A DNA stretch of 64,000 bases. Source: Zantedeschia hybrid cultivar (Eukaryota; Streptophyta; Magnoliopsida; Alismatales; Araceae). Position 1 is the first letter of the stretch. Every line of letters begins with the position of its first letter. The position numbers and the translations under genes were made by a program. Location: NCBI GenBank assembly GCA_030544215.1, contig JARZZO010000014.1, positions 21,955,734 to 22,019,733 of the forward strand, given 5' to 3'. The notes below the pieces were generated by a model. It was not told where the DNA came from. It worked only from the letters and a program-made list of their open reading frames with translations, and searched no databases. Below are positions 11,885-23,253 of the stretch, in pieces.

Positions 11885-12790
11885 CTTCCTTTTTTATTAA
11901 TATATATATCTCCTATTAATTCTCTCTCATTAATCATCTCTCTCTCTCCCCTCTTTATCATTAATTATCTCTCTCTCCCTCTCTCTCATTAATTCTCTCT
12001 CTCTCTCTCTTCTCTATGCTTATTATTATTATCATTATCTCTCTTTCTCTTCTTTCATATTTTTCTCTCTTCCTATTAATATTTCTATCTCTTATTTTTT
12101 CTATCCCCTATTATTATTATTATTATTGTTGTTGTTGTTGTTGTTGTAATATCTCGGAATAATAATAACTAATTTTAACATTATAATTATAATAATTATT
12201 ATTTTATGATATAATAATAACTAATTTTGATATTATTATTATTATTAAAAAATTAATATCAAAATAATAATCTCATAGAATAGTGATAACTAAATTTGAT
12301 ATTATTATTATTATTGTTATTATTATCTCTTTTTCTTCTTTCACATTTTTCTCTCTCCCTATTAATATTTTTATCTCTTATTTTTTTATCTCCTATTATT
12401 ATTTGTTGCAATCTCTCAAGATAATAATAACTAATTTTAACATTATTATTATTATTATTATTATTACTGGAGTAGTCTCATAGGATAATGATAATTAATT
12501 TTGATATTATTATTATTATTAATGAGATCAGTCTCTTTCTAACTTTTCCTGCTCATATTATTATTATTATTATTGTTGTTGTTGTTGTTATTATTATTAT
12601 ATTAATATTGTGACTGTCTTTTAAAATAATAATAATAATTTTTGATATTTATTATCATTATTGAGATAGTTTAATGGGATAATAATAACTAATTTTATTA
12701 TAAATGAGACCAGTCTCTCTCTCATTTTTCTCTTAATCTATATTTTAACATAACATTTATGGGAATAATCTCATGGGATAATAATAATAA
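11885..12790. repeat. Composite CT-rich / ATT-GTT simple-repeat field
   Basis: About 900 bp of alternating pyrimidine runs (ctctctctccctctc) and trinucleotide runs (att, gtt). A higher-order unit recurs: a ctattaatatttNtatctctta segment near 12075 and again near 12360, followed each time by aataataactaatttt. The short open frame at 12283-12483 is translated microsatellite. The flanking sequences cactagt (about 11746) and caactagt (about 13012-13019) may mark the ends of a larger element. Confidence 0.75.
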
Positions 12791-13516
12791 CATTCAGTTC
12801 ACTTTTTAATTTTCTCTCTCAATTCATATTTCAATTGGATATAATGATTCTTAACTTTTAATGTTTATCAAACACCTAACTTATTATTCATAGAAAAACT
12901 GTTAATATTATTTTATTAATTCTTTCAAAAAATATAAAAGATTAACATCACTTATATTAATTATATTTTTTATTCAAACATGTTAACTCGCCATGCATTG
13001 CACGGAGTTGCAACTAGTATTTCTATAATTTAAAGCTCACTCTCCATCATTCACCGTCCAAAAATTTTAGGATAGAGAATTAATTAGTTAATTAACACTT
13101 AACAGATCTAGAGATAATTGTAGAAGAAGTTAGTGCTTTCTATTTAATAAGGATTTTACCAGAAGTGAAGTCCCACTCAATTGCAGCAGTAATCAAACTG
13201 CCAAACACTAATTGCATATCAAATCTGTAGAAGGGGAGCATCATTTGGTCTTCTGGAATTCCAGCAAAACTAATGCTCATCTACCCGGGTAGTGAAGGTT
13301 TTCATGTCAAAGGTCACAATCAGTAGTGTTGTTCTCGTCATTCGTGCCTTTGGCAGAACGCTTATTTGTCTTGAATTGTTGTCTCGCGTAGTGTCCCAAA
13401 TTAACCATCGAGTTTCATTTTTAACATATTATATTTTAAAAATTTAAAAATTTCATAGTTACCAGTAGTATTTGGTACATACTAAGTATCAAAGTGTATA
13501 TGTGACTAGTTATTGT
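12791..13516. other. AT-rich intergenic DNA
   Basis: No gene is seen. The motif tgcattgcacggagttgcaactagt near 12995-13019 resembles a common plant repeat end, but I cannot bound an element. Confidence 0.35.
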
Positions 13517-14127
13517 TAGGAGTGTGAATTCAAATGAAAAATTAAATCAAACCGACTAATTCTGTTTGGTTTGGTTTGAACGTCTGAAAATTTCAATTTT
13601 ATTTGAAACCCAATCAAATTAAAAAATTTAGTTTGATTTGACTTCTCTTATTCATAAATCAAATCAACCCGAATAAATCGAATTACGTTAAAATAATATA
13701 ATATAAATATTAAAATTTTAAATTAAGTGTAAGTTTATGTAAATTATAAGATATAAAATTTTAAATTATTTTCAGATAAGATCTTTTAGATCGTAATATT
13801 GTACAAAAAAAGGTGGAGTCCTTAATAACATATAATGTTTAACTATAATAGTCTATTTTGAGACTTAAGCGTTCAAATAATTTTTAAATTATATTTTTTA
13901 ATAATTATTTTTTAAAATTAATGTTGAATGAATTATTTAACTATAATAACCCATTATAAGACTTAAACCGCAAATCAAATCGAATCAAACCGAATTATTT
14001 TGATTTGATTTAGTTCGATTTTAAAGTATTATAATTTGGTTTGGTTCTGTTTGACTCTTTACTTTGTTTAACTTGATTTCTAAAATTTTACCCTCAAATC
14101 AAACCAAAGCAAATTGTGAACACCCTA
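13517..14127. mobile_element. Non-autonomous hAT-like element
   Basis: The termini are TAGGAGTGTGAATTCAAATG on the left and, reverse-complemented, TAGGGTGTTCACAATTTGC on the right. Inside both ends are long blocks of caaatcaaatcgaatcaaac / ggtttggtttg that are inverted with respect to each other. No transposase frame is present. The flanks do not show a clean 8-bp duplication, so this is an old insertion or the ends are slightly off. Confidence 0.5.
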
Positions 14128-14563
14128 CTTGCATAATGTCTCAATACCCTGACTATACTACCAAAAATAGCATAAAAGTCGATGGCCTTTTGCTTCCGTC
14201 TGGATATACGAAGCATATTCCTTGTTCACATGTAAAATGACTAAAAAAACTTTGGAAGTGGTTTCATGTTAACCACTGGTACATGCTAAATATCAGGTTA
14301 AAGGTTAAAGGTTAGGACGGGTGGGTGAGAGAGAAGACAAGTTTATTAGTAACCTAGTGTAACCACGACAGAGCTATGTTAAAGTGACACAAGAGTATTT
14401 TTTAATCTTTTTTCTTATAAGAATAATATATAAATTATTGTGTATGTGACGATGGCATATCTTCTGTTCGACACATGAACCATTGATCGGTTAAAGCAAA
14501 GTTGTATGCCCTTTTTTTTTATTTGAGAGAGAAAGAGAGAAACATAAAAGGGTGCATCACGTC

Positions 14564-14921
14564 TAGGGATATAAATTAGACGGGTTGATAATTTAGGTCT
14601 AACCTAAATTCAAAGTAATCTAGCCTAATTTTAGTCTATCGTTCAAATTCAATTCAAATTTAACTCAAATTCATACCAAATTCAGTCAAATTCAATAGTG
14701 AGTGACTTGGGTTGAATTGACCCTATCTATAAATGATTTGTTGAAAGTATTTTATTTTTGTATGAATTATTGTAAGAGTCAATAGATGGGGTCAACCCGT
14801 TTTCAGTTCAACTCAATCTAAATTTAACTTATGTCAACTCAAATTTAACTCAACTCAATTTTTTTTAATATAAGCTGAGTTAGATTAGACTACGGACTGA
14901 CCCGTCCGATTGACACCCCTA
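14564..14921. mobile_element. hAT-type MITE with degenerate 8-bp target duplication
   Basis: Terminal inverted repeats: left TAGGGATATAAATTAGACGG, right (reverse complement) TAGGGGTGTCAATCGGACGG, about 17 of 22 bases alike when extended. The flanks are atcacgtc (14556-14563) and gtcacctc (14922-14929), 6 of 8 identical. Both the TIR start and the 8-bp duplication fit hAT transposons. It is 358 bp long, non-coding, and filled with caaattcaactcaa-type repeats. Confidence 0.65.
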
Positions 14922-17900
14922 GTCACCTCTTCTCTTCTAACTTGGCCATGAGTTAAGTTCCTGAAAACCGACTCAATTTCAACGGTGAGTTGTGCGATCG
15001 ACTTGCATTAGACAATTTAGTATCTTTAAAAATCTGACCTTTTCACTCTTATCTTCATATGCATACCAAAAACTTAATAACAACATTTTACAAAGAAGAC
15101 TAGTTTAGCAATTTCAGTCACTAAAATACTTCATTGACTTTAGCTAAGAAATTAGAAGACCCCCCCCACCCACTAACGTTCACATCAACTCAATCCCAAA
15201 CTCACTCAACTACAACTAATCAGAGATCTCACGGTCATAAAATAGTGATCCATGTGGGTCGCCTAATTAGAAAAGAAATATATGAAAGATTCCATCCCTA
15301 AAAACATTACACGCAATTCATTCGGGAGTCCTATATTTTATACTTTGACGGTGATCTCCTTCACCCCCATTCACCCCGGCAGCAGACATATGCTGTCCGC
15401 CATTACCGGCAGCTAAAAGCGGCCAAATTTTCTAACGTCGGTACAAAAAAACAAGGCAAAACCAGACACAGCCTAGTTTTGGGGTGCCGTGGCCACGGAT
15501 CCAATCTTTCTTACGTCTGGGACTCGACGTCTCGCACCCATCTGATCCACGTGTGTCCACGTGTACGTCCCTGATGGGTCATCTCCCCCAACTCTCGTTA
15601 TCTCCGTCAGAAATCCAAGAGGGAACTGTTGATGGGACGGCGAGCCACGTGTTGCCTCGCCTTCTGTGTAGAAACAAGACAATCCCGGGGTTATCGAACT
15701 AACAAAAACTCTTTACTGCGGACAATGCGGCTGTTATGCGTGTGCGTGTGTGGAACCCGAAGGCCTCGCAGTCACCCCACCCTGCTAGATTCGTAGGCTT
15801 CCAAAACGGGAAAGTTTCTAAAGAAAGGAGTAGATTAATTAACCCACTCTTCATCACCTGCTTGCATGGAGCAGGGGAGGAAGAGTGAGAGGAAGAAAGG
15901 AATTGTGAGCAAGACCGAGGATGGGATTATCTAAGGACCGTCGGATATACGGAGACGGTAGACTTCATCCGATCGAGGGCTACGAGTGTGAAGTGTGAAC
16001 GTGTGGAAGGATTCTTGCGGCCGCAGCCGACGGTGCGAGGGGAGGACATGGGAGTCGTTTTCGGAAAAAAAGGAACTTTGTGAGGGAGCGGGGTGGTGTC
16101 GGGGGGGAATGGGGAGCAGGGCTGCCTGTTTGAAAAGACAAGGAGAAAAGAGATGATGCAGAGCCGGAGGAATGGGAGGGTGTCGCTGGATTGGGCCCTT
16201 CCATTCGTTGGAGAGGAGGAGATAGGTGGTGACTGGTGAGTATCCGTTATGTTCAACCCTGCAGTGGTGGTGTTATTATTAATCGGCAAGAAAGACTATA
16301 GCTAGCGTCCAAACAATCGAGATATCTCTATCTTTCGCCTGCACAAGTCCATGTTACACAAGGTGCTCATCAGCGACATATCTCTATTGGTCTTGTTCTC
16401 AGCGATGACAGGTAGCCAATCTTATTAATGAGACGGGAGGCCGCCTTCGCTATATGACGTGAAAAATATCTTAAAAGAATTGTACATGAGAGGACGGGTA
16501 CGTACGATCGTGGTTGACACCGGATTAAGAAGATATACCTCTATTTGAGGACATGGTATTTGATGGCTCTCTTGGTTCATGTGGATTAGTATAGGAGGCA
16601 CGGCTCTCCTCTCTTCTAACACCTCATGACACCCCATGCTAGCGCCAGGGTCTGCCCCTGGCGCCGACGGTGAATGGGCTCCCTCCCCTCCACCCTGCTG
16701 GCAATGGGATGTGTGTTGGGGGCACTTTCCCATCGATGGCACATGAAGGGCGCCACACAGGATGTGCTCTCCTCAACCCAACAGACTTCTTGCCTTTCAG
16801 CTAAGAGAAAGAGTTGCTGCTCAGCAGCCCGTCTAGTAACCTGTTGTCGGTGTTTCATTTAGAATTTTTCTTTTTTCAAATTTTAATGACTCCCATTATG
16901 TTCTACATGATGTATAATTGGTCTTCAATAGAATGACTCAAAAAAAGATGAGAAATACTGTTCATTTAAGGTTGATTGTTGATTTTTCATTTTTTTTTGG
17001 GTCGTCTGATCAGAAATCAAATTATACGACCATATAATTAAGTTTGGGGGCCACCAAAAAAATTCAAAAAAAATATTTTTTTCTTAAATGAAAACATGGC
17101 TTTGGATGTAGAAAGTCCTTCTCTTCAGCTAGTTCCCTCCCTCCACCTTGATTAGCAACAAGGAGAACGCATTTTGGCCCTTGATGCCGAAGGTACTGCC
17201 CCTTTGATGTGTTAGAATTCTAAAGGGCATCAGATCATAGGTCTTTATATTTCTTATTAGTTCTTGCCATCTTTCTATTTTTTACTAGTCTTTACGATTA
17301 TTTAAAAAACCCTTTAAAAGTCCTTCAACATTCTCTAAAAAATCCACGCAGAAGGACCTTTTAAAGAGAGTTAAAAGATTGTAGGAACTAATAAGAAATA
17401 CTCAATGATTACAAAGATCAAAAATAAAAAATTCTAATATTTTTCATAACAAATATAAAAATTAACAATAACGTCGAAATCAAAATTTAGCACAGCATAT
17501 GATGTAGGCTAGATGGTGTTGATGTAGCTTGAGTCCGACGGTAAAAAAAAAAAAAAAAAAAAAAAAGAAGAGAAAGAAGAATACAACAAAGAATCCTACA
17601 TTTTGCCAGTAAAATGAGCATAACTTTTCATCGGAGTTAGATTCGTGTGCAAGATCCTCATTCGAAATCATCAATCTAAGGGAATTGACAGGGTTTATAA
17701 CCTTAATGCGTCGTTTTCCAAGTCAAAATCCGTCATTTTGAAGGCACACGGATCAGTTTTAATAAAAATTTACTATTCTTTTGTAACTTTTGTAGAAGTT
17801 AAAAGGACTTAAAATTTGATTTTGACAGTAATTCTTTTGTAAAAGTTACTTTAAATTTGATGTTCTTTCATTTGTAGATTTTTTTAGTGAAATTCAAAAA

Positions 17901-19154
17901 TTCACATACACTTATAGACATCTTTTACATACAGAATATTAATTGAATGATATTTATTATTCATCTTTCGCCTAATTACCGAAATTAGATACAGGGAGAA
18001 CCCAGACATCAGAATGGGGACTTCCATGGCCTCTGTTAGTTCTTATTTAATTGGTACCTGTGAAAGTGACTGATACATGGAAGAACACGCCCCTTAAATA
18101 CCACTCAAAGTTACTGATACAAGGTGGAGGAACATGCCCCTCAAACAGTCCCATGCAGGATCCAGTGATTAAGGATCCTTTCGCAATACGAAGGATCATG
18201 TCGGCCGCCGTTGTTATTGTTTTGCTCCGGTCAAAACCAAATAGGACATTAGGAGATCCACTCTCCAAAATTTTCACATGCATACCCCTCTCTCTCTCTC
18301 TCATGCGCGGCAGCACACACCCGTTGCCTATTTGTTTATTTATTTGGAACCTTGGATCGTCGGTAACTCACATTTAAACCGAGAAGAACAAAACAAAACC
18401 AAGAAGAGCAAAACAAAACCAAGAAGCCCGCCTTAACACGAGGGCCGGCTCCGTGCGCAGCAGATGCCACCAAGCCATTTTCAGACAGAGACTGCGGGAT
18501 CAAGGGTAGGACAAGTTTGTGTTTGAAACAAGGCAAGATAGACTTTGTTCTTTCTGGTGTTTGAAACATCCACCCTTAATATGGCCCGAGCAGAATTAAT
18601 TTACTGGGATTCTTTCCTGTTTCCTTGTTCTCCCCCCACGCAGTACCCTCTCTCAAACAAGCAAGCAAAAAAGAAAAGAAAAAAAAAGGGTACTCTTACA
18701 AATCAAATATACAATCTCCCGACCCCCCCAAGCCAATGATCCGCCTTTGGACCCACAACTAAGCTGCTGCTGCATGACTCCAACTGATGAACACAGTCGG
18801 GCAAAAGAAGAAGCAAACAATAAGGGGAAAAAAAGAAAGCAAAGAAAGGAAACCCCCCCGCAAGGGAAGAGAACGAGGAGCAAGTCTCCGATTAGTCTTA
18901 AGGGCAAATCACCAACTGCATGCAGTGTCGACCCAACTCCCAACTCGGGGCTTCTTCCTCTCCCTCCAACCAAGTAGTACTGCAAGCAAGCGATCAAAAC
19001 CTGTGGCTGGCCATGGAAATTCCCACCATATAGTCCAATTAACGCTTCGTCCCATTTGCCTCCCTCTGGTGGGTCTCCAATTATAGAGTAGAAGAAGAGC
19101 TGCACGCCATCTTAATTTCTTGGATGTTTTAACCTTACACCTTCACGGGCTTCG
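14922..19154. other. Intergenic DNA downstream of the TCP gene
   Basis: No gene is supported. Items seen: three G-box-like CACGTG motifs (15548-15650), an unrecognised minus-strand open frame 15927-16289 (120 codons, low complexity Pro/Ser), an A24 run at 17543-17566, a possible relative of the foldback family near 16960-17110, and a doubled 20-bp unit (aaaacaaaaccaagaag) near 18385-18425. The part just below 19154 should contain the TCP 3' untranslated region. Confidence 0.4.
15548..15652. promoter_or_regulatory. Cluster of G-box / ACGT-core motifs
   Basis: The sequence has gatccacgtgtgtccacgtgtacg near 15546-15569 and gagccacgtgttgcc near 15640-15654, giving three CCACGTGT copies in about 100 bp. 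CACGTG is the known core bound by plant bZIP and bHLH factors. No gene start was found close by, so the function is open. Confidence 0.35.
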
Positions 19155-20813
19155 TTACTGGGAACTTGTCTGGTGGTCCTCGGCGCTCTCCGCCCCGTGT
19201 GGCGGCTGCTGGTGCACCTGGTGCTGACCCAAGGGCTGGTCTTGCTCTGCACCACCCGGCCTTAGGCCGCCCTTGTTGTAGGCGTTGAGCGCCGCCAGCA
19301 TCCCCAGGTTGGTCTCGGAAATGCCCATCCCCAGATGCTGGGACGCTGACCCGGGCTGCTGCAGCACCGAACCCAGTGGCAGGGTGCCTATGCCCCCCGA
19401 TATGTTGATCCTGGACATGAAGTGGAGCGGCGCGGGGATGGTGCTCCCGCCAGCAGCCGGGATGGCCGTCCGGTACTGCCCCGCCGCCGTGGGGAAAGTC
19501 CACAGAGACGCTTCGGACGGGCCGGCGGCCGCGGCCACCGTGGGGGTGTTGAAGCCCGCCGTGTTGACGGGGAGCATCCAGAAGGCCCCGCCGCCGCTGG
19601 TGGGGGTGGGGGTGGCCACCGCCCACATTGCAGCGGCGGGGACGACATTAGACGGCCTCATTAGTCCCGCGGCCGCCGCTGCTGCAGTGGTGGCGCCAGG
19701 CTCCTGGTGTTGTGAGCGTTGCAGCTCGCTGCCGCCGTTGCCTGCCCTGGGCGACTTGGTGCCCCCGGAGGTAGGAGAAGACGCGTTGGCCCGTCCTCCC
19801 CCTTCTCGATGGTGCGACTGCGGCGGCTCTTGCTGGTCGTCCTTGAACAAGTCTTCCCTGTAACGTTTCCTCAGATAGGTGTCAGCGGACTCGCCGGTGG
19901 CGCACCCGCCCCCCGCGGCCGCCGCGTCTGCGGCGTGCAACCCTTCCCCCATCTGGTTCGCTGGCCCAACGTGGTGCTGCTGGTGGAGCTGCTGCGGGAA
20001 TCCGAAGATGGAAGGGTGGGGCATCCCGGCCGGTTCGGAGCCGCTGCCCTCGTAATTGGCGCGCTGGTGATGGTGGGCGGCGGCGGCGAGGGCGAGCGCG
20101 TCGTGGAAGCTGTGGGGGGCGGGCTTGGAGGACGGGGCCGACACGGTGGACCCGCTGCTGCGGATGGAGACGTTGAGGGAGGAGAAGTTGGCGGGGATGG
20201 TGCCCGTCCCCGTGGCGGCGATGATGGCGGGCTCGGCCTGCTGCAGCAGCCACTCGATGGTCTCCCCGTCAGACTTGTGGCCAAGCTCCCGGGTCAGCTG
20301 GAAGACCCTGGATGCGCAGGCGGCAGGCATGCGGATCCGGCGGCCGCGGCCGTCGACCTTGGTGTGCCGGTCCTTGGAGGACCGCTTGGGGGCGGCAGCA
20401 GCGAGCTTGCCGGCGGGGTTGGTGGGCGCGGCCACGGCCAGGGAGTGGCCGGGCTTGGTTGAGGAGATGGAGAGGGAGGCGTCCACCTGTGAGATGGAGC
20501 CCTCCATGAATTGGCCGGGCCCTGCGGAGATCTCCTTGCTGTTGCTGTTGGGGGATGGTCCATCCACCAAGGCGCGCCCCTCGAAAGGGACCAGCTGCAA
20601 GGGGGATGGGCCGCCTCCTGCTGCTCCCGCCCCGCCGCCATCCCCTGCTCCAGCGCCCCCGCCGCCGCCGCCGCCACCCCGGCCCCGTTGCTGCGGGTGC
20701 TGCGGCTGCGAGAAGTAGCGGTACTGTTCCGAGTTGCTCCTGCCGCTGTTGTTGCTGCTGCTGCTGTTGGAGGGCAGCCCCCCTCCCCTCCCCCCGTGTT
20801 CTGTAGGCTCCAT
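19155..20813 (-). CDS. Class I TCP transcription factor (TCP14/TCP15/TCP8-like)
   Basis: A single-exon 552-residue protein. Residues about 143-201 form the TCP domain: basic region KDRHTKVDGRGRRIRMP (147-163), helix I ACASRVFQLTRELGHK, then a loop and helix II EWLLQQAEPAII, followed by GTGTIPA. The short basic region is the class I (PCF) form, which binds GGNCCCAC-type sites and acts in the nucleus on cell proliferation, germination and internode growth. Other features are a Gly-rich run (43-68), Gln/His-rich and Ala-rich stretches, a YLRKRYREDLFKDD motif (313-326) and MWAVA...FWMLP (397-415), both typical of the TCP8/14/15 group. It ends in EDHQTSSQ. MEPTEH is the first Met of the frame. Coding GC is very high, so long chance frames appear on the other strand. 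Family assignment is firm; the exact orthologue is not. Confidence 0.95.
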   Translation of the reverse strand: MEPTEHGGRGGGLPSNSSSSNNSGRSNSEQYRYFSQPQHPQQRGRGGGGGGGGAGAGDGGGAGAAGGGPSPLQLVPFEGRALVDGPSPNSNSKEISAGPGQFMEGSISQVDASLSISSTKPGHSLAVAAPTNPAGKLAAAAPKRSSKDRHTKVDGRGRRIRMPAACASRVFQLTRELGHKSDGETIEWLLQQAEPAIIAATGTGTIPANFSSLNVSIRSSGSTVSAPSSKPAPHSFHDALALAAAAHHHQRANYEGSGSEPAGMPHPSIFGFPQQLHQQHHVGPANQMGEGLHAADAAAAGGGCATGESADTYLRKRYREDLFKDDQQEPPQSHHREGGGRANASSPTSGGTKSPRAGNGGSELQRSQHQEPGATTAAAAAAGLMRPSNVVPAAAMWAVATPTPTSGGGAFWMLPVNTAGFNTPTVAAAAGPSEASLWTFPTAAGQYRTAIPAAGGSTIPAPLHFMSRINISGGIGTLPLGSVLQQPGSASQHLGMGISETNLGMLAALNAYNKGGLRPGGAEQDQPLGQHQVHQQPPHGAESAEDHQTSSQ

Positions 20814-21194
20814 GCCCGCCTTCTATGTCCCCTCCTCCCCGTCCTCTCCCTGTTACTTGTTTCAAAAAATATATCTTTCTTTTTCCTCCCAAAAAACCGT
20901 CTTTTCGAAAAGAAATAATCACATGTTCTTCCGAGCTGGATCCTTCGGACAGAAACCGATCTTTTTACGAGAAAAAAAAATATCCCATCCTCTCCCCCGA
21001 TCCCTTCTGGACGGCGACGCAGATCATGAGAGGGAAAAAGGAAAAAAAAAACAAGTGTAATAGAAAATGAGTGGAACCTAGTTAGGGTTTCTCCCCTCCG
21101 ACTAAACCACGTGCAGGCCGGGCTGCTGCATCCTGAGAGTGCGTGGGGCTTCTTCAGATTGACTGTTGTCTCTGCGTGAACGGGTGGGGAATAT

Positions 21195-21228
<34 letters not shown>

Positions 21229-21410
21229 GGCGAGGCACAAGTAGCTAGCAAGACGAGAGAGAGAGAAGCGAGGTGGGGAACGGGGTGCGCGTAGCCTAGG
21301 CTGTAAACCCTAAAAATCCTACACCTCTCCGTCGCTCTCAAATTTTCCTTCTTTCTTTTACAGGGATTTCTCTCATCGCGTACCCTTTTTTTTCTCAATC
21401 TGCGCAAGGA
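20814..21410 (-). promoter_or_regulatory. Leader and proximal promoter of the TCP gene
   Basis: Read toward the gene this holds a (GA)n/(CT)n tract at 21199-21225, a known target type for plant BBR/BPC factors and common in 5' leaders, plus two telo-box sequences AAACCCTAA (minus strand 21082-21090, plus strand 21305-21313). Telo-boxes are frequent in promoters of growth-related plant genes. No unambiguous TATA box was recognised. The transcription start was not determined. Confidence 0.5.
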
Positions 21411-22599
21411 GGGTCCGACCGGGGACCATGAAAAGTAGTGCTAACACCCCCACTCGTGGGGTCTCGGAAGGCTAAAGGAGGCACACTAGATAGATATATA
21501 GATTGATAGAGAGAGAGAAAGAGAGCGCAAGGCAACAAGAGAGAGACTTGGCAGAGCTCCCCAATTAAACCCACCTCGAGTTTTTTTTACTGTCCTCTCT
21601 TTCTCTCGTTTCCTTTCTCTTTTCCTGTTCGGAATCCGGCGTGGATTACCAAACACAAACCCAAACCCAAACCCAAACAGGGTAGACGAGGGGGCCGGTC
21701 TCCATCCACGAGGGGAATTTTCAGGATCAGGACCGTCGCGGTAACAGTAACGAGGAGGGGCCGGTGGCCTTAATGAGTGTTACCCCCCTACCCAGTTGCG
21801 ACCCATTATTGTATTGCCCTGCTGCTACTACCACTTGCTGCTGCCGGGCCTGTTTTCTGCTACTTACTGCCCCCAGGTAATATGGGGGCAGTGGCAGCAG
21901 CAGCAGCAGCAGCTAAACAGTGCAGGAGGGGGCGTCAGATAAAGCATCTAATGCAGACGACAGCTCATCCCAACACTGCATTCTTTAATGTAGAGGTGGG
22001 GGCAAGTTCTTTTCTGATAACATAATTATGAATAAAGAAAAGGAGAAAGGCTGATAAAAAGAATAAAAGTAGAATTCACATGGCATCAATACTCGTCAGC
22101 CAGTCAACTCCACCTTGCCCACCACTTTCTATATGCTCGTATTATTATATATAAAACACAAGGCCCAAAATCCTCCCCAAACACGAACCTTTCAGCACCA
22201 GGATGTCTCATTGTGCCAACTTGGACTATTATAAAGAAAGAATGAGCTAATTAATTAGCAACCAGGCGGATAGGTCGCGGGAAACGCTCACGTTGATCAC
22301 CTTCCCTCGCCTCCACCTAACCTGCTCTCCTTCGATCCGATCATCCCTGCTTGACCCGCCGAGCGAGTGTGTTCCGCTACAGCGGTTGGCAGATCAATCC
22401 ATGTTTGGTTGGATCAGCCGCTACTCTCTGAACGTACGATATGCGAATAAATTTACTGACCGGGGATGGGGGGCAGATGTATTGAGCCACGGTGCAGTGT
22501 GCCTCACGATAGGCCAACTACTTGTACGATCTCACGGTCGTCTACCGGAGGAAGTTATCGAAACATTTTTTAGGAGTCCCTTTTGACAAGACATAAAAC
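21411..22599. other. Distal upstream region of the TCP gene
   Basis: Holds gaga-rich runs (21505-21545), a cagcagcag run (21893-21912) and no supported gene. The open frames at 21777-22025 and 22293-22586 have no recognisable domain. Confidence 0.4.
21654..21681. repeat. AAACCC hexamer repeat
   Basis: Four consecutive copies of aaaccc (acaaacccaaacccaaac and onward). This is a short variant of the plant telomere-type motif (TTTAGGG) and lies about 840 bp upstream of the TCP start codon. Confidence 0.6.
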
Positions 22600-23253
22600 T
22601 CTATAAAATCTAAAAGATGCAGTGTTTTTACATCAAACTAAACAATAATCTGGTAGAGTTCACTAAAAGAGTCAATTATCCTGAAAGGGTCCGATTTAGT
22701 CTAATCCACTTGTCAGAGTGGACCGGCCCGTTAGGAGGCACCCTGACCTCTCGCCGAAGATCAATGGGACCTTTCCGCTAGTGGATCCCCATGACTAGGC
22801 TTCCGTGGAGAATTCTTTGAATCCGAGGTGGACTCCTATGTCCCGCCGAGCAAAGGAGACTTCCTATCCAAGGAAGTCTTTTCCAAATTTGTCTCCGATG
22901 TATAATAAGGAAAATCAGTATCAAATAAGAAAATCAGAACCCGTCCCTCCTGGACATCAGGTCGGACTTGTCCTATACGTCTCTCGATCAGACTCTTTGA
23001 TTATCTTGGATTTGTCCTAATAAAAAGAACTTCCGGTAACCTCAGAAGATACGTCCTATGCTCGAGATTCTATTCATGTGTTATTGTTCTCTGTTCTACA
23101 AATTCTGACTTAGACATCGGAGGGAGTTCCTTCGGATCACAATTGAGATCTCCTATGACCTAGCATCTGCCGTACAGGAGCGACGGGAAGTTTTCTGTAT
23201 CTTAAAATTTTTTTAGCCGTCTGATTCAGATCGGACGAATCTCCGACCCAACA
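22600..23253 (+). mobile_element. Probable Ty3/gypsy-type LTR remnant
   Basis: The last 250 bp have the layout of many monocot gypsy LTRs: an aataaaaa stretch near 23018, then ttctgacttagacatcggag (about 23105), a pyrimidine/purine-rich block, and cgaatctccgacccaaca ending at 23253. The following ctcccgaacgtggtgatag could be a decayed primer-binding region, but the expected TGGCGCC is not present. The left boundary is not defined and no second LTR was found. No pol frame follows, so this is a truncated or solo LTR. Confidence 0.45.

Noticed and set aside
11746..13019. A 1.27-kb element bounded by actagt at both ends
   Set aside because: The six-base palindrome at both ends is too short, and no inverted termini or target duplication support it.
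18653..19105. 150-codon minus-strand frame downstream of TCP
   Set aside because: It lies in the likely 3' untranslated region, has a biased composition and no recognisable motif.
19719..20462. 247-codon plus-strand open frame opposite the TCP gene
   Set aside because: It is a by-product of very high GC on the antisense strand of a well-supported TCP coding sequence, and it has no domain.
20294..21238. 314-codon minus-strand frame overlapping the TCP start
   Set aside because: It reads the TCP gene out of frame and runs through the GA microsatellite (LSLSLS repeats) of the leader.
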